Origin: Poriferisodalis sp965214215
GTDB lineage: Bacteria > Actinomycetota > Acidimicrobiia > Acidimicrobiales > Poriferisodalaceae
Direction: 5' to 3'
NCBI RefSeq assembly: GCF_965214215.1
Contig: NZ_CBDCBD010000003.1
Span: 2,232,001-2,296,000, forward strand
DNA: 64,000 nucleotides
Below, piece after piece: positions 17,127 to 26,218 of the stretch (position 1 is the stretch's first letter; each line of letters opens with the position of its first letter). Made by a program: the position numbers and the translations under genes. The notes beneath the pieces are model-generated. The model saw nothing but the letters and a program-made list of their open reading frames with translations, did not search any database and had not been told where the DNA came from.

Positions 17127-19234
17127 GCGCCGGGCGAGTGATCGGGGTCATCGACCCTTTCACCAACGGCGCGTCGGGCACCGCGTTGTTGCCGGGTTCC
17201 AAGAGCATCACCAACAGGGCCGTGCTGTGTGCAGCCTTGGCCGAAGGGCGCAGCACGCTTGACGGCGTCCTGTTCGCGGACGACACCGAGGCGATGATCG
17301 AGGCGGTGAGCGCCCTCGGCGCGGTGGTGCGGGTCAACCGCGGCAAGCGCCGGCTCGTCATCGACGGCATCGGCGGCCGGCGCTCGGGGTCCCATGACGC
17401 CGCGCGGCGTGTCGCGGACGAGCCAGTCATAGTGCACGCGCGGTCATCGGGCACGACAGCCCGCTTCATCCTGCCCGTCGTAGCAGCCCTCGGCGGTCGG
17501 TGGCTGCTCGACGGTGACCCCCAGTTGCGTGCGCGCCCGCTGAGCGATCTGCTTGCGGCGCAGCGCTCACTGGGTGTGCAGGTGCGCGAGCTCGGCGAGC
17601 ACGGCTGCCTGCCGATCGAAGTGATCTCTGATGGCGTCGATGACGCAGAGCTGCTGCGCCATGTGCGGATCCGAGCCGATACATCCAGTCAGTTCGCCAC
17701 CGGGCTGCTGCTCGCGGGACCGCTGCGAGGCGGCGTCCACGTGGAGATCGACCCTGCGTTCGACACCGTGAGCCGGCCGTACATCGACATGACGGTGGCG
17801 GTCATGGAGGCGTTCGGCGCCGACATCGTCGTGCCCAGTGCCGATCGTTTCGTGGTGCCCGGAGGCGGCTATCGCTCGACGCTGTATCCGATCGAGCCGG
17901 ATGCCTCGGCCGCGAGCTACGCCTGGGCAGCAGCGGCGTTATGCGGTGGCGAGGTGCGAGTGGAGGGGCTTGGCAGCAACAGCCTCCAAGGCGACGTGCG
18001 CTTCGCCGAGGTCCTCGGCGAGATGGGCGCGGACGTCACGGTCAGCGACGAAGCCATTGCCGTAGGCGCGCCGCCGAGCGGGACGCTGCGAGGAGGCTCG
18101 TTCGACCTGCGTGACTTCTCCGACACGGCGCAGACGCTGGCGGCGGTGGCGGCGTTCGCCGAGGGCACCACCTGTATCGAGGGCATCGGCTTCATCCGCC
18201 GCAAGGAGACAGACCGCATCGCCAATACGGCGGCCGAGCTCGCGAAGCGCGGCATCGATGCCGTTGCCGAACCCGATGGCATCACCATCCGCCCGAACCC
18301 CTTCGCGCTCCGGGCGGGCCTGGTGGACTGTCATGGCGATCACCGCATGGCGATGGCGATGTCGCTCGTAGGTTTGCGGGTGGCCGGGATCGACATCGAC
18401 GATCCAGATTGCGTCGCCAAGACGTTTCCCGACTTCTTCGATGCACTTGAATCACTCAGGGCTTCGCCGGATTCGCTCTCGGGGCCGACCGAGCCCGCCG
18501 GTCCGGTCATCGCCATCGACGGTCCAGCAGCGTCGGGAAAGTCCAGCGTGGCTCGTGCTGTGGCGGCAGAGCTCGGCATGGATTATCTCGACACGGGGGC
18601 GATGTACCGGGCCGTGGCGTGGGCCACCCGCCAAGCTGGAGTCGATCTCGGTGATCTGGCGGCGGTAGCGAAGATCGCACGCACCACCGAGATCGAGATC
18701 TCCGCTGTGGGCGGCGCCCAGCGGGTCACCGTCAACGGCGACGATGCCACGGCGGCAATCCGCAGTGCAGAGGTGGATCGCAGCGTCAGCGTGGTTGCGG
18801 CCAACCCGCAGGTGCGGCGGGTGCTGACCCGCCGCCAGCGCGATTGGGCGAATCGTGTCGGCGGGGGAGTGATGGAGGGGCGCGACATCGGCAGCGTGGT
18901 GTTCCCCGACGCCGTGCTCAAGGTGTTCCTCACCGCCGCTGCGGCCGAGCGGGCCCGCCGCCGACTGGCCCAGCAGACGGCTGCCGCAGGCAGCGCGGAT
19001 GGCACGAATCCCGATGACGAAGCGGTAGTCGCCAAGCTGGCCGCGGAGTTGAGCGCGCGGGATCAGCTCGACGCGGGCCGGGCCGACTCGCCGCTGCGAG
19101 TGGCACCCGGAGCGGTCATTGTCGACACGAGCGAGCTGTCTCAAGATGAGGCAGTCGAAACCATCACGGAGTTGTACCGCTTCGCAACCGAGCCCCAGGG
19201 TCCCACTGGTGCGAGTCTGGGCGGGTGCCGATGA
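17123..19234 (+). CDS. aroA-cmk: fused EPSP synthase / cytidylate kinase
   Basis: Bifunctional 703-residue protein. Residues about 1-450 are 3-phosphoshikimate 1-carboxyvinyltransferase (EPSP synthase, sixth step of the shikimate pathway), with LLPGSKSITNRA, SSGTTARFILP, FIRRKETDRI and DCHGDHRMAM. Residues from about 461 are cytidylate kinase (CMP/dCMP phosphorylation), with the P-loop GPAASGKSS and DTGAMYRAVAW. The short Ser/Pro-rich joint near 450-460 acts as a linker. AroA and Cmk are usually separate; such fusions are known in some bacteria. ATGA overlaps on both sides couple it to tyrA and plsC. Confidence 0.95.
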   Translation: MSAGRVIGVIDPFTNGASGTALLPGSKSITNRAVLCAALAEGRSTLDGVLFADDTEAMIEAVSALGAVVRVNRGKRRLVIDGIGGRRSGSHDAARRVADEPVIVHARSSGTTARFILPVVAALGGRWLLDGDPQLRARPLSDLLAAQRSLGVQVRELGEHGCLPIEVISDGVDDAELLRHVRIRADTSSQFATGLLLAGPLRGGVHVEIDPAFDTVSRPYIDMTVAVMEAFGADIVVPSADRFVVPGGGYRSTLYPIEPDASAASYAWAAAALCGGEVRVEGLGSNSLQGDVRFAEVLGEMGADVTVSDEAIAVGAPPSGTLRGGSFDLRDFSDTAQTLAAVAAFAEGTTCIEGIGFIRRKETDRIANTAAELAKRGIDAVAEPDGITIRPNPFALRAGLVDCHGDHRMAMAMSLVGLRVAGIDIDDPDCVAKTFPDFFDALESLRASPDSLSGPTEPAGPVIAIDGPAASGKSSVARAVAAELGMDYLDTGAMYRAVAWATRQAGVDLGDLAAVAKIARTTEIEISAVGGAQRVTVNGDDATAAIRSAEVDRSVSVVAANPQVRRVLTRRQRDWANRVGGGVMEGRDIGSVVFPDAVLKVFLTAAAAERARRRLAQQTAAAGSADGTNPDDEAVVAKLAAELSARDQLDAGRADSPLRVAPGAVIVDTSELSQDEAVETITELYRFATEPQGPTGASLGGCR

Positions 19235-19926
19235 GCGGGCCCGACGGATCCGAGATCGATCTGCGCGACGGGCCGCTCAATATGGCCGTCTACAAGATCA
19301 TGAAGTACGCGATCTGGGGGGTGTTCCGGGCATGGAACCGCATCTCGGTCGATGGACTGGCGAACCTGCCCGATGGTCCGTGCGTGTGGGTGCCCAACCA
19401 TCGCAGCTATATCGACACGCCGATCCATGCTGCAATCCCGGCGCAGATGCGGGTGATGGGCAAGGAGTCGATGTGGAAGTACCGCTTGTCGGCTTGGCTG
19501 TTCACGACGATCGGTTGTTTCCCGGTGAATCGCGACGCTCCAGACCGGACTGCGCTGCGGATCGCACTCGAAGCTTTGCGCTACGGCAGCTGTCCGGTCG
19601 TGATGTTCGGAGAGGGCGAACGCAAGGATGGCCCGCGGGTCCTGCCGCTCATGGACGGGCCGGCGTACCTGGCGGCTCGGGCACAGGTCCCGATCGTGCC
19701 CGTAGGCATCGGCGGCACTGCCGCGGCCATGCCGCGTGGCGCAAAGTTCATGTACCCGCGGCGAATCAAGTTCATCATCGGCGAGCCGATGGACCCGCCG
19801 CCGCTCGGACCGACCGGGCGGGTGTCCCGCCGGGCAGTGAGCGAACTCACCGAGGAGCTGCGCGAGCGCATCCAGGAGCTGTTCGACCAGGCCCAAGCCG
19901 ACGTCGGCACGCCCAACGTGCGTTGA
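19231..19926 (+). CDS. plsC: 1-acyl-sn-glycerol-3-phosphate acyltransferase (PlsC family)
   Basis: Predicted to acylate lysophosphatidic acid at the membrane in phospholipid synthesis. The 231-residue product has the acyltransferase H-x4-D motif as NHRSYID (His57, Asp62), a second motif GEGER (127-131) in place of the usual PEGTRS, and VPVGIGGTAAAMPRG further on. No clear transmembrane helix, so probably peripheral. I take the ATG at 19231 because it forms an ATGA overlap with the aroA-cmk stop; a GTG two codons upstream is possible. The cmk-plsC order is conserved in many bacteria. The next 138 bp (19927-20064) hold only the C12 tract described separately. Confidence 0.9.
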   Translation: MSGPDGSEIDLRDGPLNMAVYKIMKYAIWGVFRAWNRISVDGLANLPDGPCVWVPNHRSYIDTPIHAAIPAQMRVMGKESMWKYRLSAWLFTTIGCFPVNRDAPDRTALRIALEALRYGSCPVVMFGEGERKDGPRVLPLMDGPAYLAARAQVPIVPVGIGGTAAAMPRGAKFMYPRRIKFIIGEPMDPPPLGPTGRVSRRAVSELTEELRERIQELFDQAQADVGTPNVR

Positions 19927-20037
19927 GCGACCCGCGTAGCGTGTCGGGATGCTCCCGACAAGAGTTGCCGCAGGCGTCAGCACACCAAGGGCCTTTCAGA
20001 TAGCGCGAACTAGCGCTTACACTGCCGCGACGTCGAT

Positions 20038-20049
20038 CCCCCCCCCCCC
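20038..20049 (+). repeat. homopolymer C12 before giant gene 1
   Basis: Twelve consecutive C, 15 bases before the first in-frame GTG of the 1973-residue protein. An ATG at 19949, 22 bases after the plsC stop, opens a frame that runs through the tract and stops at the TGA at 20066. With 13 or 10 C it would continue in frame into the giant gene. Such tracts mutate by slipped-strand mispairing; they are also prone to sequencing error. Confidence 0.7.
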
Positions 20050-20064
20050 TACACGGGGCTTGCT

Positions 20065-23000
20065 GTGACCCCGAAGCGACTAAGGCCGACTTGGCCTTGG
20101 CGCTCCGCGTACCGACCCGAGCCTGCTTCCGACGCCGGGCGACCCAAGGTGTTTGCCCGCAACTCCCGGCGCGAATTTCTGCTCGGCGTGCTCTGCTTGA
20201 CGTTGTTCCTGGGTGTCGCGGCCTTGCTGTCGCCCGCTGGCGCCGGAGCGCAGTCGCCTGGGCCGTGCCAAGCTGGCTGGGTTAAGCCGACGTCAACCGT
20301 GATAGCGGTCACTTCGGTGCCGATCACGGTGTCTTCGACGGAAGACGATTACTTCGTGCTGTACAGGAAGCATCAGCGTGGGCCGTACACGGTGGTGAAC
20401 GTTCCAGTGTTGGTCAAGCGGGGCGAGTCCGGGACCACCTTGCTATCGGAGAGTCTGTCTTCCTTGGGTGCCGATCAGTATCGGGTTGAGAAATACCTCG
20501 TCGCGAACCCGGCAGATGTGGACGGCGACTGTGTTGACGACATCACCGAACTCGACAATTTCGGCTACCGCAACCCGATGAATGAAGCCATGCCCTTCCC
20601 CGCAGAAGACGGGTCCGTCGCGCTCGAAGACCACGCGGCGTTCGAGGCGCTCTCGTATCAGGTCCAGTCGAATGTTCTTGATGAGTCGCTGAACAACTTG
20701 GAGTACGTCAAATTCACGATCCTCGACGTCGATACTGCCAGCCCGAAACTTTGGTTCCAGGACACTAACCGCCATCGCTTACATTGGAGCACCGTTCAGT
20801 TTCGCCAAGCAGGATTTGTCGACTTCGTGCATTGCTGTTGGCAAGGACATGCCGGCGGTACTCTCATCTACCATCCCAATATTGTTGCCCCGGATGGTTC
20901 ATTAGGAGTCTATCGTTGGCAGTGGAGTCGTACATCTACAGATTTTCGTGAGGTATCAATTGTACACGAGACCCTAGCCGCGGCGATGCCGTTTCTCAAT
21001 GACAATCTGGCCTATTACCCATTCGCTAGCAACGATACCGAAAGCAAGTACGAGCTGCAGAAGTCGTCGTTCGACGCCTCCAGAGTTAATGTTTTGTTGG
21101 AGAGCGACATTCTACCTGATGTCGAGTATATGGCGTACAACAAGGCTGAGGGCTATGGGTTGTTGGGCGTTTTCAAGCCGGACGAGTCGCCGGGTCCTCG
21201 TGATGTCGCCATCTTAAGTGTGCTACCGAACGATCTGCCGCGGGCGGCGGGAGTGATCACGACGGTGCCGCAGACGCCGTTGTCGCATGTGAATTTGCGG
21301 GCGATCCAGAACGGGGTGCCGAATGCGTTCATACGCGACGCGCTCACCGACGAGGCGGTGACTGATCTGGTGGGCAGATACGTGCATTACCGCGCGACCG
21401 CGAACGGTTACATGTTACGGGCCGCGACAAAATCAGAGGTCGATGATCACCATGCCGCGTCGCGTCCGAAGCAGACACAGACGCTGCAGCGCAACTTGAC
21501 GAAGACCTCCATCACCTCGCTTTCCGGCGTCAGCTTCGCCGACTGGACCGCATTCGGCGTCAAGGCGGCGAACGTCGCAGAGCTCAGCAGGCTCACGTCG
21601 TTGGCCGCCGGCGTCGCGCCGGACGGGTACGCCGTCCCCTTCTACTTCTACGACGAGTTCATGAAGCAGGCAGCGGTCAGCAAAGAAACAATCTTAGGCA
21701 AGAAGAAGGCTCCGGCGGACGAAAAGATCACGCTGCCGATCGGAACGACACTAGATTCAGCAGTCACGCAGATGCTGGCCCACTCGAAGTTCCAGACTGA
21801 CGCTGACATCCAGGAGGAGATGCTGGACGACTTGCGCAAGGCGATCAAGAATGCCACCTCCCCTGCCTGGATCATTACCGCGCTGACAACGATGCACAAC
21901 TCGTACCCTACGGGTACGTCACTGCGCTACAGGTCAAGCACAAACAACGAAGATCTCTCCGACTTCAACGGCGCGGGCCTGTACGACTCCAAGACCCAGG
22001 ACCCTGACGAAACCAGCGCAGATGGCATCGACAAATCGATTAAGGCGGTTTGGGCAAGCTTGTGGAACCACCGCGCCTTCCTGGAACGTGACTTTCATCG
22101 AGTCGACCACACGACGGTGGCGATGGGTGTTCTCGTCCATCCCAACTACTCCGATGAGAAGGTGAACGGCGTCGCGGTCAGCTTCGACCCCGTCACCGGT
22201 CGCGATGGCTACTACTACGTAAACACGCAGCTCGGCGAAGACCTGGTGACCAATCCTGAGGCTCTTTCGTTGCCCGAGGAGCTGTTGTTGGACCTTGCAG
22301 GGGCGCCCACTGTGTTGGCCAGGTCGAATCTCGCTCCTGCGAACCAGCTGCTGATGACCAAAGCTCAAATGATTTACCTTCGCTACAGTCTCAAAGCAAT
22401 TCATGACCGCTTCAACACGTTGTACAGCCCCGTCCAAGGTGAAGACTTTGCTGTGGAGATCGAGTTCAAGATCACCGCGCAGAACAAGCTCGCCATCAAA
22501 CAGGCCCGCCCCTGGGTGTTCAGCCAACCGCTGTCAGCGTGCGTGCCCCAGCTGCCAACCGATGCTGTCACCGTGGACGAGGTCAAAGGCTGGCGCGACG
22601 CTCACAACGACCCAGACCATGTGCGGCGTTGGAACCGCGTGCTCGCAGCCCTCGGCGTCGATACCGGCGAGACCAAGCTGACCGCAGCGGAATCGAAAAT
22701 GCTCGAGACCCTTTTCACCGAGGGCCGCTGGGAACGCACCACCCGCACCCTTGCGGCAATCGAAATCTGCCACCCCAGCACCGCAACAACAACTCCCGTG
22801 ATCAGCATCGTCGCGGGCGGCGATGTGACCGAGGGTGGCGATACTGAGTTCACGATGACGGCTAGCCCGGTGCCTGCGGCCGACCTGAACGTCACGGTGG
22901 CGGTTGCTCAAAGTGGAGATTTCGGAGCGACGACTGGTGTGCGGACGGTCACGATGCCGCCGAGTGGGAGTTACACGCTGACCGTTGCCACCAGCGACGA

Positions 23001-25986
23001 CAGCTCGGACGAAGCCGATGGGTCGGTGACTGCAACGCTGAACAGCGGCAGCGGCTACACGGTGTCGGAGGCGGCGGGCTCGGCGACGGTGGCTGTGTCT
23101 GATGATGACCTGGCGCCGGTGGATGTGTGTGTGACGGCGCTGTCCGGCGACGGGAGCGTCACGGGGGAGTGGACGGGCGAGTGTGATTCGGTCGGTCGCT
23201 CAGGCCGCTATGCCCGATTCTTCACTTTTTCTTTGGACAATCAGACAGTGGTGAGGATCGATCTGGAGTCGTCGTGGGACACGTACATGTTCTTGCGCAG
23301 CGGAGCGGGCCGCGACGGCCAAGAGCTGCATCAGGATGATGACGGCGGCAATGGAAGAAACTCGCAGATCTCGTATTCGCTGGCTGCGGGCGATTACACG
23401 ATTGAGGCGACGACGTATGGGCGTGAGAAGACAGGTGCGTTCACGCTAAGCGTTGTCGGCCTCCCGGATCAGGCACCTCCTGTTACGGAGCCTGAGATCA
23501 ATATTGCCGCCGGCGCCGACATCACCGAGGGCGGCAGCGCCACATTCACCATCACCGCAACGCCCAATCCCACGGCGGACCTAGATGTGACGGTGGAAGT
23601 GTCGCAAAGCGGCGATTACGCCTCAACGGGTGCGCAGACAGTCACCATCCCAACCATGGGAAGCCAAACACTGACCGTCACGACGACCAATGATTCTACC
23701 GACGAAGCCGACGGCTCCGTCACGGCGACGGTTAGCACCGGTACCGGCTACACAGTCTCGTCATCTGCCAGCGCGGCCACCGTCGCCGTCTTCGACGACG
23801 ACGCGCCGAGCCTGCCTGAAGTCAGCATCGACGCCGGCGCCGACATCACCGAGGGCGGCAACGCGACGTTCACCGTCACCGCGACTCCCGCGCCGAGCAC
23901 ACAGCTCACTGTCAACTACACGGTCAGCCAAAGCGGCAACTTCGGCGTCAGCGTGACCACAGGTAGTGTCAACATCTACAGCGGCGGCTCCAGCGCCATC
24001 ACAATCACGACGACGAACGATGATACTAGTGAAGCCGACGGCTCAGTATCAGTCACCCTCATCACCAGTCAGAACTACACGGTGTCAACCAGCGCAGGCT
24101 CGGCGACAATGGCGGCGTCGGATGACGATAGTAGTCAGCTCCCGCCACAGTCGGTCATTGATTCATGTGTCTCTCACAGTGTGCTCACAACTGTGCGTCG
24201 GTACTATGATGTCAACAAAGACCGTGCGCCGAACTACGGCCGTAACTGGAAGCGTGTGCTGGTCACGTTCCGCAACGTCGAGGACTCGCAGCTCACACCG
24301 TTCACCGCTGCCGAAGCACTCGCGGGTGAGCAACAGTGGTTCGGCTGGAGGCCCATCCGAGAAGCCCTGGAGTGTATCGAAGCTGCAACAAATCCCCCAC
24401 CGCCCACCGTGCCAGCAATCAGCATCGCTGCTGATACTGACGTTACCGAGGGTAGCGACGCCACGTTCACCGTTACCGCAGCGCCGGCACCGTCGGCCGA
24501 TCTCGATGTCACAGTCGAAGTCTCGCAAAGCGGTGACTACGTCACAACCGGATCTCGCACGGTCACAATCCCGTCTTCAGGCAGTAAGACTTTCACGGTA
24601 ACAACGACGGACGACAGCGACGACGAGCCCGATGGTTCCGTCACCGCGACTATCAGTAGTGTCGATGGCTATACGGTATCGAGCAGCGCAGGAGCGGCAA
24701 CCGTCGCAATCGCGGACAACGATACTTGTACGCCGACGCTCCCCTCAGACGCCGTCACGATCGCCGAGATCACCGGGTGGCGCGATGGCCTTGATCCCAC
24801 CAGGGCGGCCGCGGGCATCAAGCGCTTCAACCGCGTTTTGTCCACACTGGGCGTGGGTACCGGCGAAACACCGATGACTGTTCAGCAGGCGAAGGCTGTT
24901 TCCAACTGGCTCAAGAACACCCGCTGGGATCGAATTGCCCGCACGCTAGCGGCCATGGAGTCATCCCAATGCGACACGACACCGTCGACGGAGTCGGTGA
25001 TTACGATCACGGCAGGTAACAACATCACCGAAGGTGGCGACGCCACCTTCGTCGTCACTGCGACTCCCGCTCCTACCACCGCGCTCACTGTTGATCTGAC
25101 TGTCTCCCAGAGTGGCAGCTTCGGAGCAACAACCGGCACAGACACTGTGACAATCACAACGTCAGGCAGTGCCACATTCACAGTCAGTACGATCAACGAC
25201 AGCACCGACGAACCCAACGGTTCGGTTACAGCGACCCTCTTGACAGGCACCGGTTACACCGTTTCCGGGACCAGTAACGCAGCGACGGTTGCAGTGTCGG
25301 ACGACGACGAACCACTGCCGGCGATGCCGACCATTAGCATTGCCGCCGGCTCAAGGATCACCGAGGGCAGCGACGCCGCGTTCACAGTCACAGCGAGTCC
25401 CGCCCCTACCGCGGCGCTGACTGTCAACGTGACAATCTCGCAGAGTGGGAACTTCGGTGCGATGACCGGCTCTCGGACCGTAACTGTTCCGACCTCTGGC
25501 AGCCTCATCTTCACGGTCAGTACCTTCAACGACAATACCGATGAATCCAACGGGTCCGTCACGGCGACTGTCACAACAGGTACGGGGTACACCGTGTCGC
25601 AGTCCGCTGGTTTGGCGACGGTCGCGGTCTCTGATAACGACGATCCACAGCCTGTGAATCTACCTACTGTGTCGATCTCTGATGGGCAGGATTACGAGGA
25701 CTATCTGCTGATCGAGTTCTATCTTGAACTCAGCCATGCGAGCAGTGTCCCGGTGACGGTGACGATTGAGATGGAAGAGGGGACGGCGACCTACGGGGGC
25801 GACTTCTTGGGCATTGACAGGACCCACACCATCGCGCCCGGCCAGACCCGCATCACGTTGTATGTGCCGCTGCGGACCGACCTGTGGCCTGAAAGCGACG
25901 AGACGTTCGCCATCAAGCTGACGTCGGCTACCGGCGCGACCATTGCAGACGACACCGGCAACGGCATCATTATCAACGACGATTGA
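20065..25986 (+). CDS. exported PEP-synthase-like / Calx-beta multidomain protein (giant 1)
   Basis: A 1973-residue protein. It opens with a twin-arginine signal: S34-R35-R36-E-F-L, a hydrophobic core 39-55 and an AGA-Q cut site near 62, so it is probably exported folded. A Ca-loop-like DVDGDCVDD lies near 150. A PEP-synthase/PPDK-like catalytic region follows in reversed order: the phospho-His swivel segment first (TPLSHVNL, His408), then an ATP-grasp part (about 480-835) with RYRSSTNNEDL and a final IKQARPW. No PEP-binding barrel follows. The rest holds six clear Calx-beta repeats and a diverged C-terminal seventh, one pre-peptidase-C-like domain (about 1019-1135) and three copies of the W-RVL module. 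No membrane anchor or sortase motif. The start is uncertain: a GTG at 20149 would put the twin Arg at residues 7-8. Base composition is visibly more A+T-rich around 20.8-22.5 kb than in neighbours. Function unknown; surface or secreted role inferred. Confidence 0.75.
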   Translation: MTPKRLRPTWPWRSAYRPEPASDAGRPKVFARNSRREFLLGVLCLTLFLGVAALLSPAGAGAQSPGPCQAGWVKPTSTVIAVTSVPITVSSTEDDYFVLYRKHQRGPYTVVNVPVLVKRGESGTTLLSESLSSLGADQYRVEKYLVANPADVDGDCVDDITELDNFGYRNPMNEAMPFPAEDGSVALEDHAAFEALSYQVQSNVLDESLNNLEYVKFTILDVDTASPKLWFQDTNRHRLHWSTVQFRQAGFVDFVHCCWQGHAGGTLIYHPNIVAPDGSLGVYRWQWSRTSTDFREVSIVHETLAAAMPFLNDNLAYYPFASNDTESKYELQKSSFDASRVNVLLESDILPDVEYMAYNKAEGYGLLGVFKPDESPGPRDVAILSVLPNDLPRAAGVITTVPQTPLSHVNLRAIQNGVPNAFIRDALTDEAVTDLVGRYVHYRATANGYMLRAATKSEVDDHHAASRPKQTQTLQRNLTKTSITSLSGVSFADWTAFGVKAANVAELSRLTSLAAGVAPDGYAVPFYFYDEFMKQAAVSKETILGKKKAPADEKITLPIGTTLDSAVTQMLAHSKFQTDADIQEEMLDDLRKAIKNATSPAWIITALTTMHNSYPTGTSLRYRSSTNNEDLSDFNGAGLYDSKTQDPDETSADGIDKSIKAVWASLWNHRAFLERDFHRVDHTTVAMGVLVHPNYSDEKVNGVAVSFDPVTGRDGYYYVNTQLGEDLVTNPEALSLPEELLLDLAGAPTVLARSNLAPANQLLMTKAQMIYLRYSLKAIHDRFNTLYSPVQGEDFAVEIEFKITAQNKLAIKQARPWVFSQPLSACVPQLPTDAVTVDEVKGWRDAHNDPDHVRRWNRVLAALGVDTGETKLTAAESKMLETLFTEGRWERTTRTLAAIEICHPSTATTTPVISIVAGGDVTEGGDTEFTMTASPVPAADLNVTVAVAQSGDFGATTGVRTVTMPPSGSYTLTVATSDDSSDEADGSVTATLNSGSGYTVSEAAGSATVAVSDDDLAPVDVCVTALSGDGSVTGEWTGECDSVGRSGRYARFFTFSLDNQTVVRIDLESSWDTYMFLRSGAGRDGQELHQDDDGGNGRNSQISYSLAAGDYTIEATTYGREKTGAFTLSVVGLPDQAPPVTEPEINIAAGADITEGGSATFTITATPNPTADLDVTVEVSQSGDYASTGAQTVTIPTMGSQTLTVTTTNDSTDEADGSVTATVSTGTGYTVSSSASAATVAVFDDDAPSLPEVSIDAGADITEGGNATFTVTATPAPSTQLTVNYTVSQSGNFGVSVTTGSVNIYSGGSSAITITTTNDDTSEADGSVSVTLITSQNYTVSTSAGSATMAASDDDSSQLPPQSVIDSCVSHSVLTTVRRYYDVNKDRAPNYGRNWKRVLVTFRNVEDSQLTPFTAAEALAGEQQWFGWRPIREALECIEAATNPPPPTVPAISIAADTDVTEGSDATFTVTAAPAPSADLDVTVEVSQSGDYVTTGSRTVTIPSSGSKTFTVTTTDDSDDEPDGSVTATISSVDGYTVSSSAGAATVAIADNDTCTPTLPSDAVTIAEITGWRDGLDPTRAAAGIKRFNRVLSTLGVGTGETPMTVQQAKAVSNWLKNTRWDRIARTLAAMESSQCDTTPSTESVITITAGNNITEGGDATFVVTATPAPTTALTVDLTVSQSGSFGATTGTDTVTITTSGSATFTVSTINDSTDEPNGSVTATLLTGTGYTVSGTSNAATVAVSDDDEPLPAMPTISIAAGSRITEGSDAAFTVTASPAPTAALTVNVTISQSGNFGAMTGSRTVTVPTSGSLIFTVSTFNDNTDESNGSVTATVTTGTGYTVSQSAGLATVAVSDNDDPQPVNLPTVSISDGQDYEDYLLIEFYLELSHASSVPVTVTIEMEEGTATYGGDFLGIDRTHTIAPGQTRITLYVPLRTDLWPESDETFAIKLTSATGATIADDTGNGIIINDD
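22540..22773 (+). repeat. W-RVL module 1 (giant 1)
   Basis: Residues about 826-903. Short form of a predicted helical module with the pattern WRD, then W-N-RVL-x-A-x-GV, then LTAAE, then RW and R-T-LA-x-IE. It links the ATP-grasp region to the first Calx-beta repeat. Confidence 0.6.
24154..24393 (+). repeat. W-RVL module 2 (giant 1)
   Basis: Residues about 1364-1443. Long form: C-V-S, then RRYYDVNKDRAPNYG, W-K-RVLVTF, FTAAEAL, W-x-GW, REALECIE. Closely similar to modules 4 and 5 in giant 2. Confidence 0.65.
24727..24972 (+). repeat. W-RVL module 3 (giant 1)
   Basis: Residues about 1555-1636. Short form like module 1: LPSDAVTIAEITGWRDG, RFNRVLSTLGVGTGET, then RWDRIARTLAAMES. Confidence 0.6.
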
Positions 25987-26218
25987 CCGCAAATCGCCGG
26001 GCACCTTCACAGTGAACCTGAGCGATGCCTCTGCGAGCAAGGGAGCCCAAGGCTTAGGGTCGGCCGTAGAATAACGCGCGTGGTGTAGTGCAGAACAACC
26101 GGTCATCATGACCGATCACTCGCAACCATCGGTGGAGTTCGCCGACCCTCAGACCACGCCGCTTACACAAACTTCTCGACGGACCCATGACCGGAGGATG
26201 ATCAAGAAGACTTCGCGA

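Larger units (their letters stand above)
22798..25983 (+). repeat. Calx-beta repeat array of giant 1
   Basis: Six units of about 100 residues at 22798-23112, 23500-23811, 23818-24129, 24415-24723, 24994-25308 and 25330-25644, plus a diverged seventh at 25666-25983. Each starts I-x-I/A-G-x-x-I/V-TEG, has a central Q-SG-x-(F/Y) strand, a D-S/N-x-D-E-x-(D/N)-GS turn and ends GYTVS...ATVAV-x-DDD. Acidic turns of this type bind calcium in known Calx-beta domains. The array is interrupted by the PPC-like domain and two W-RVL modules. Confidence 0.8.
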
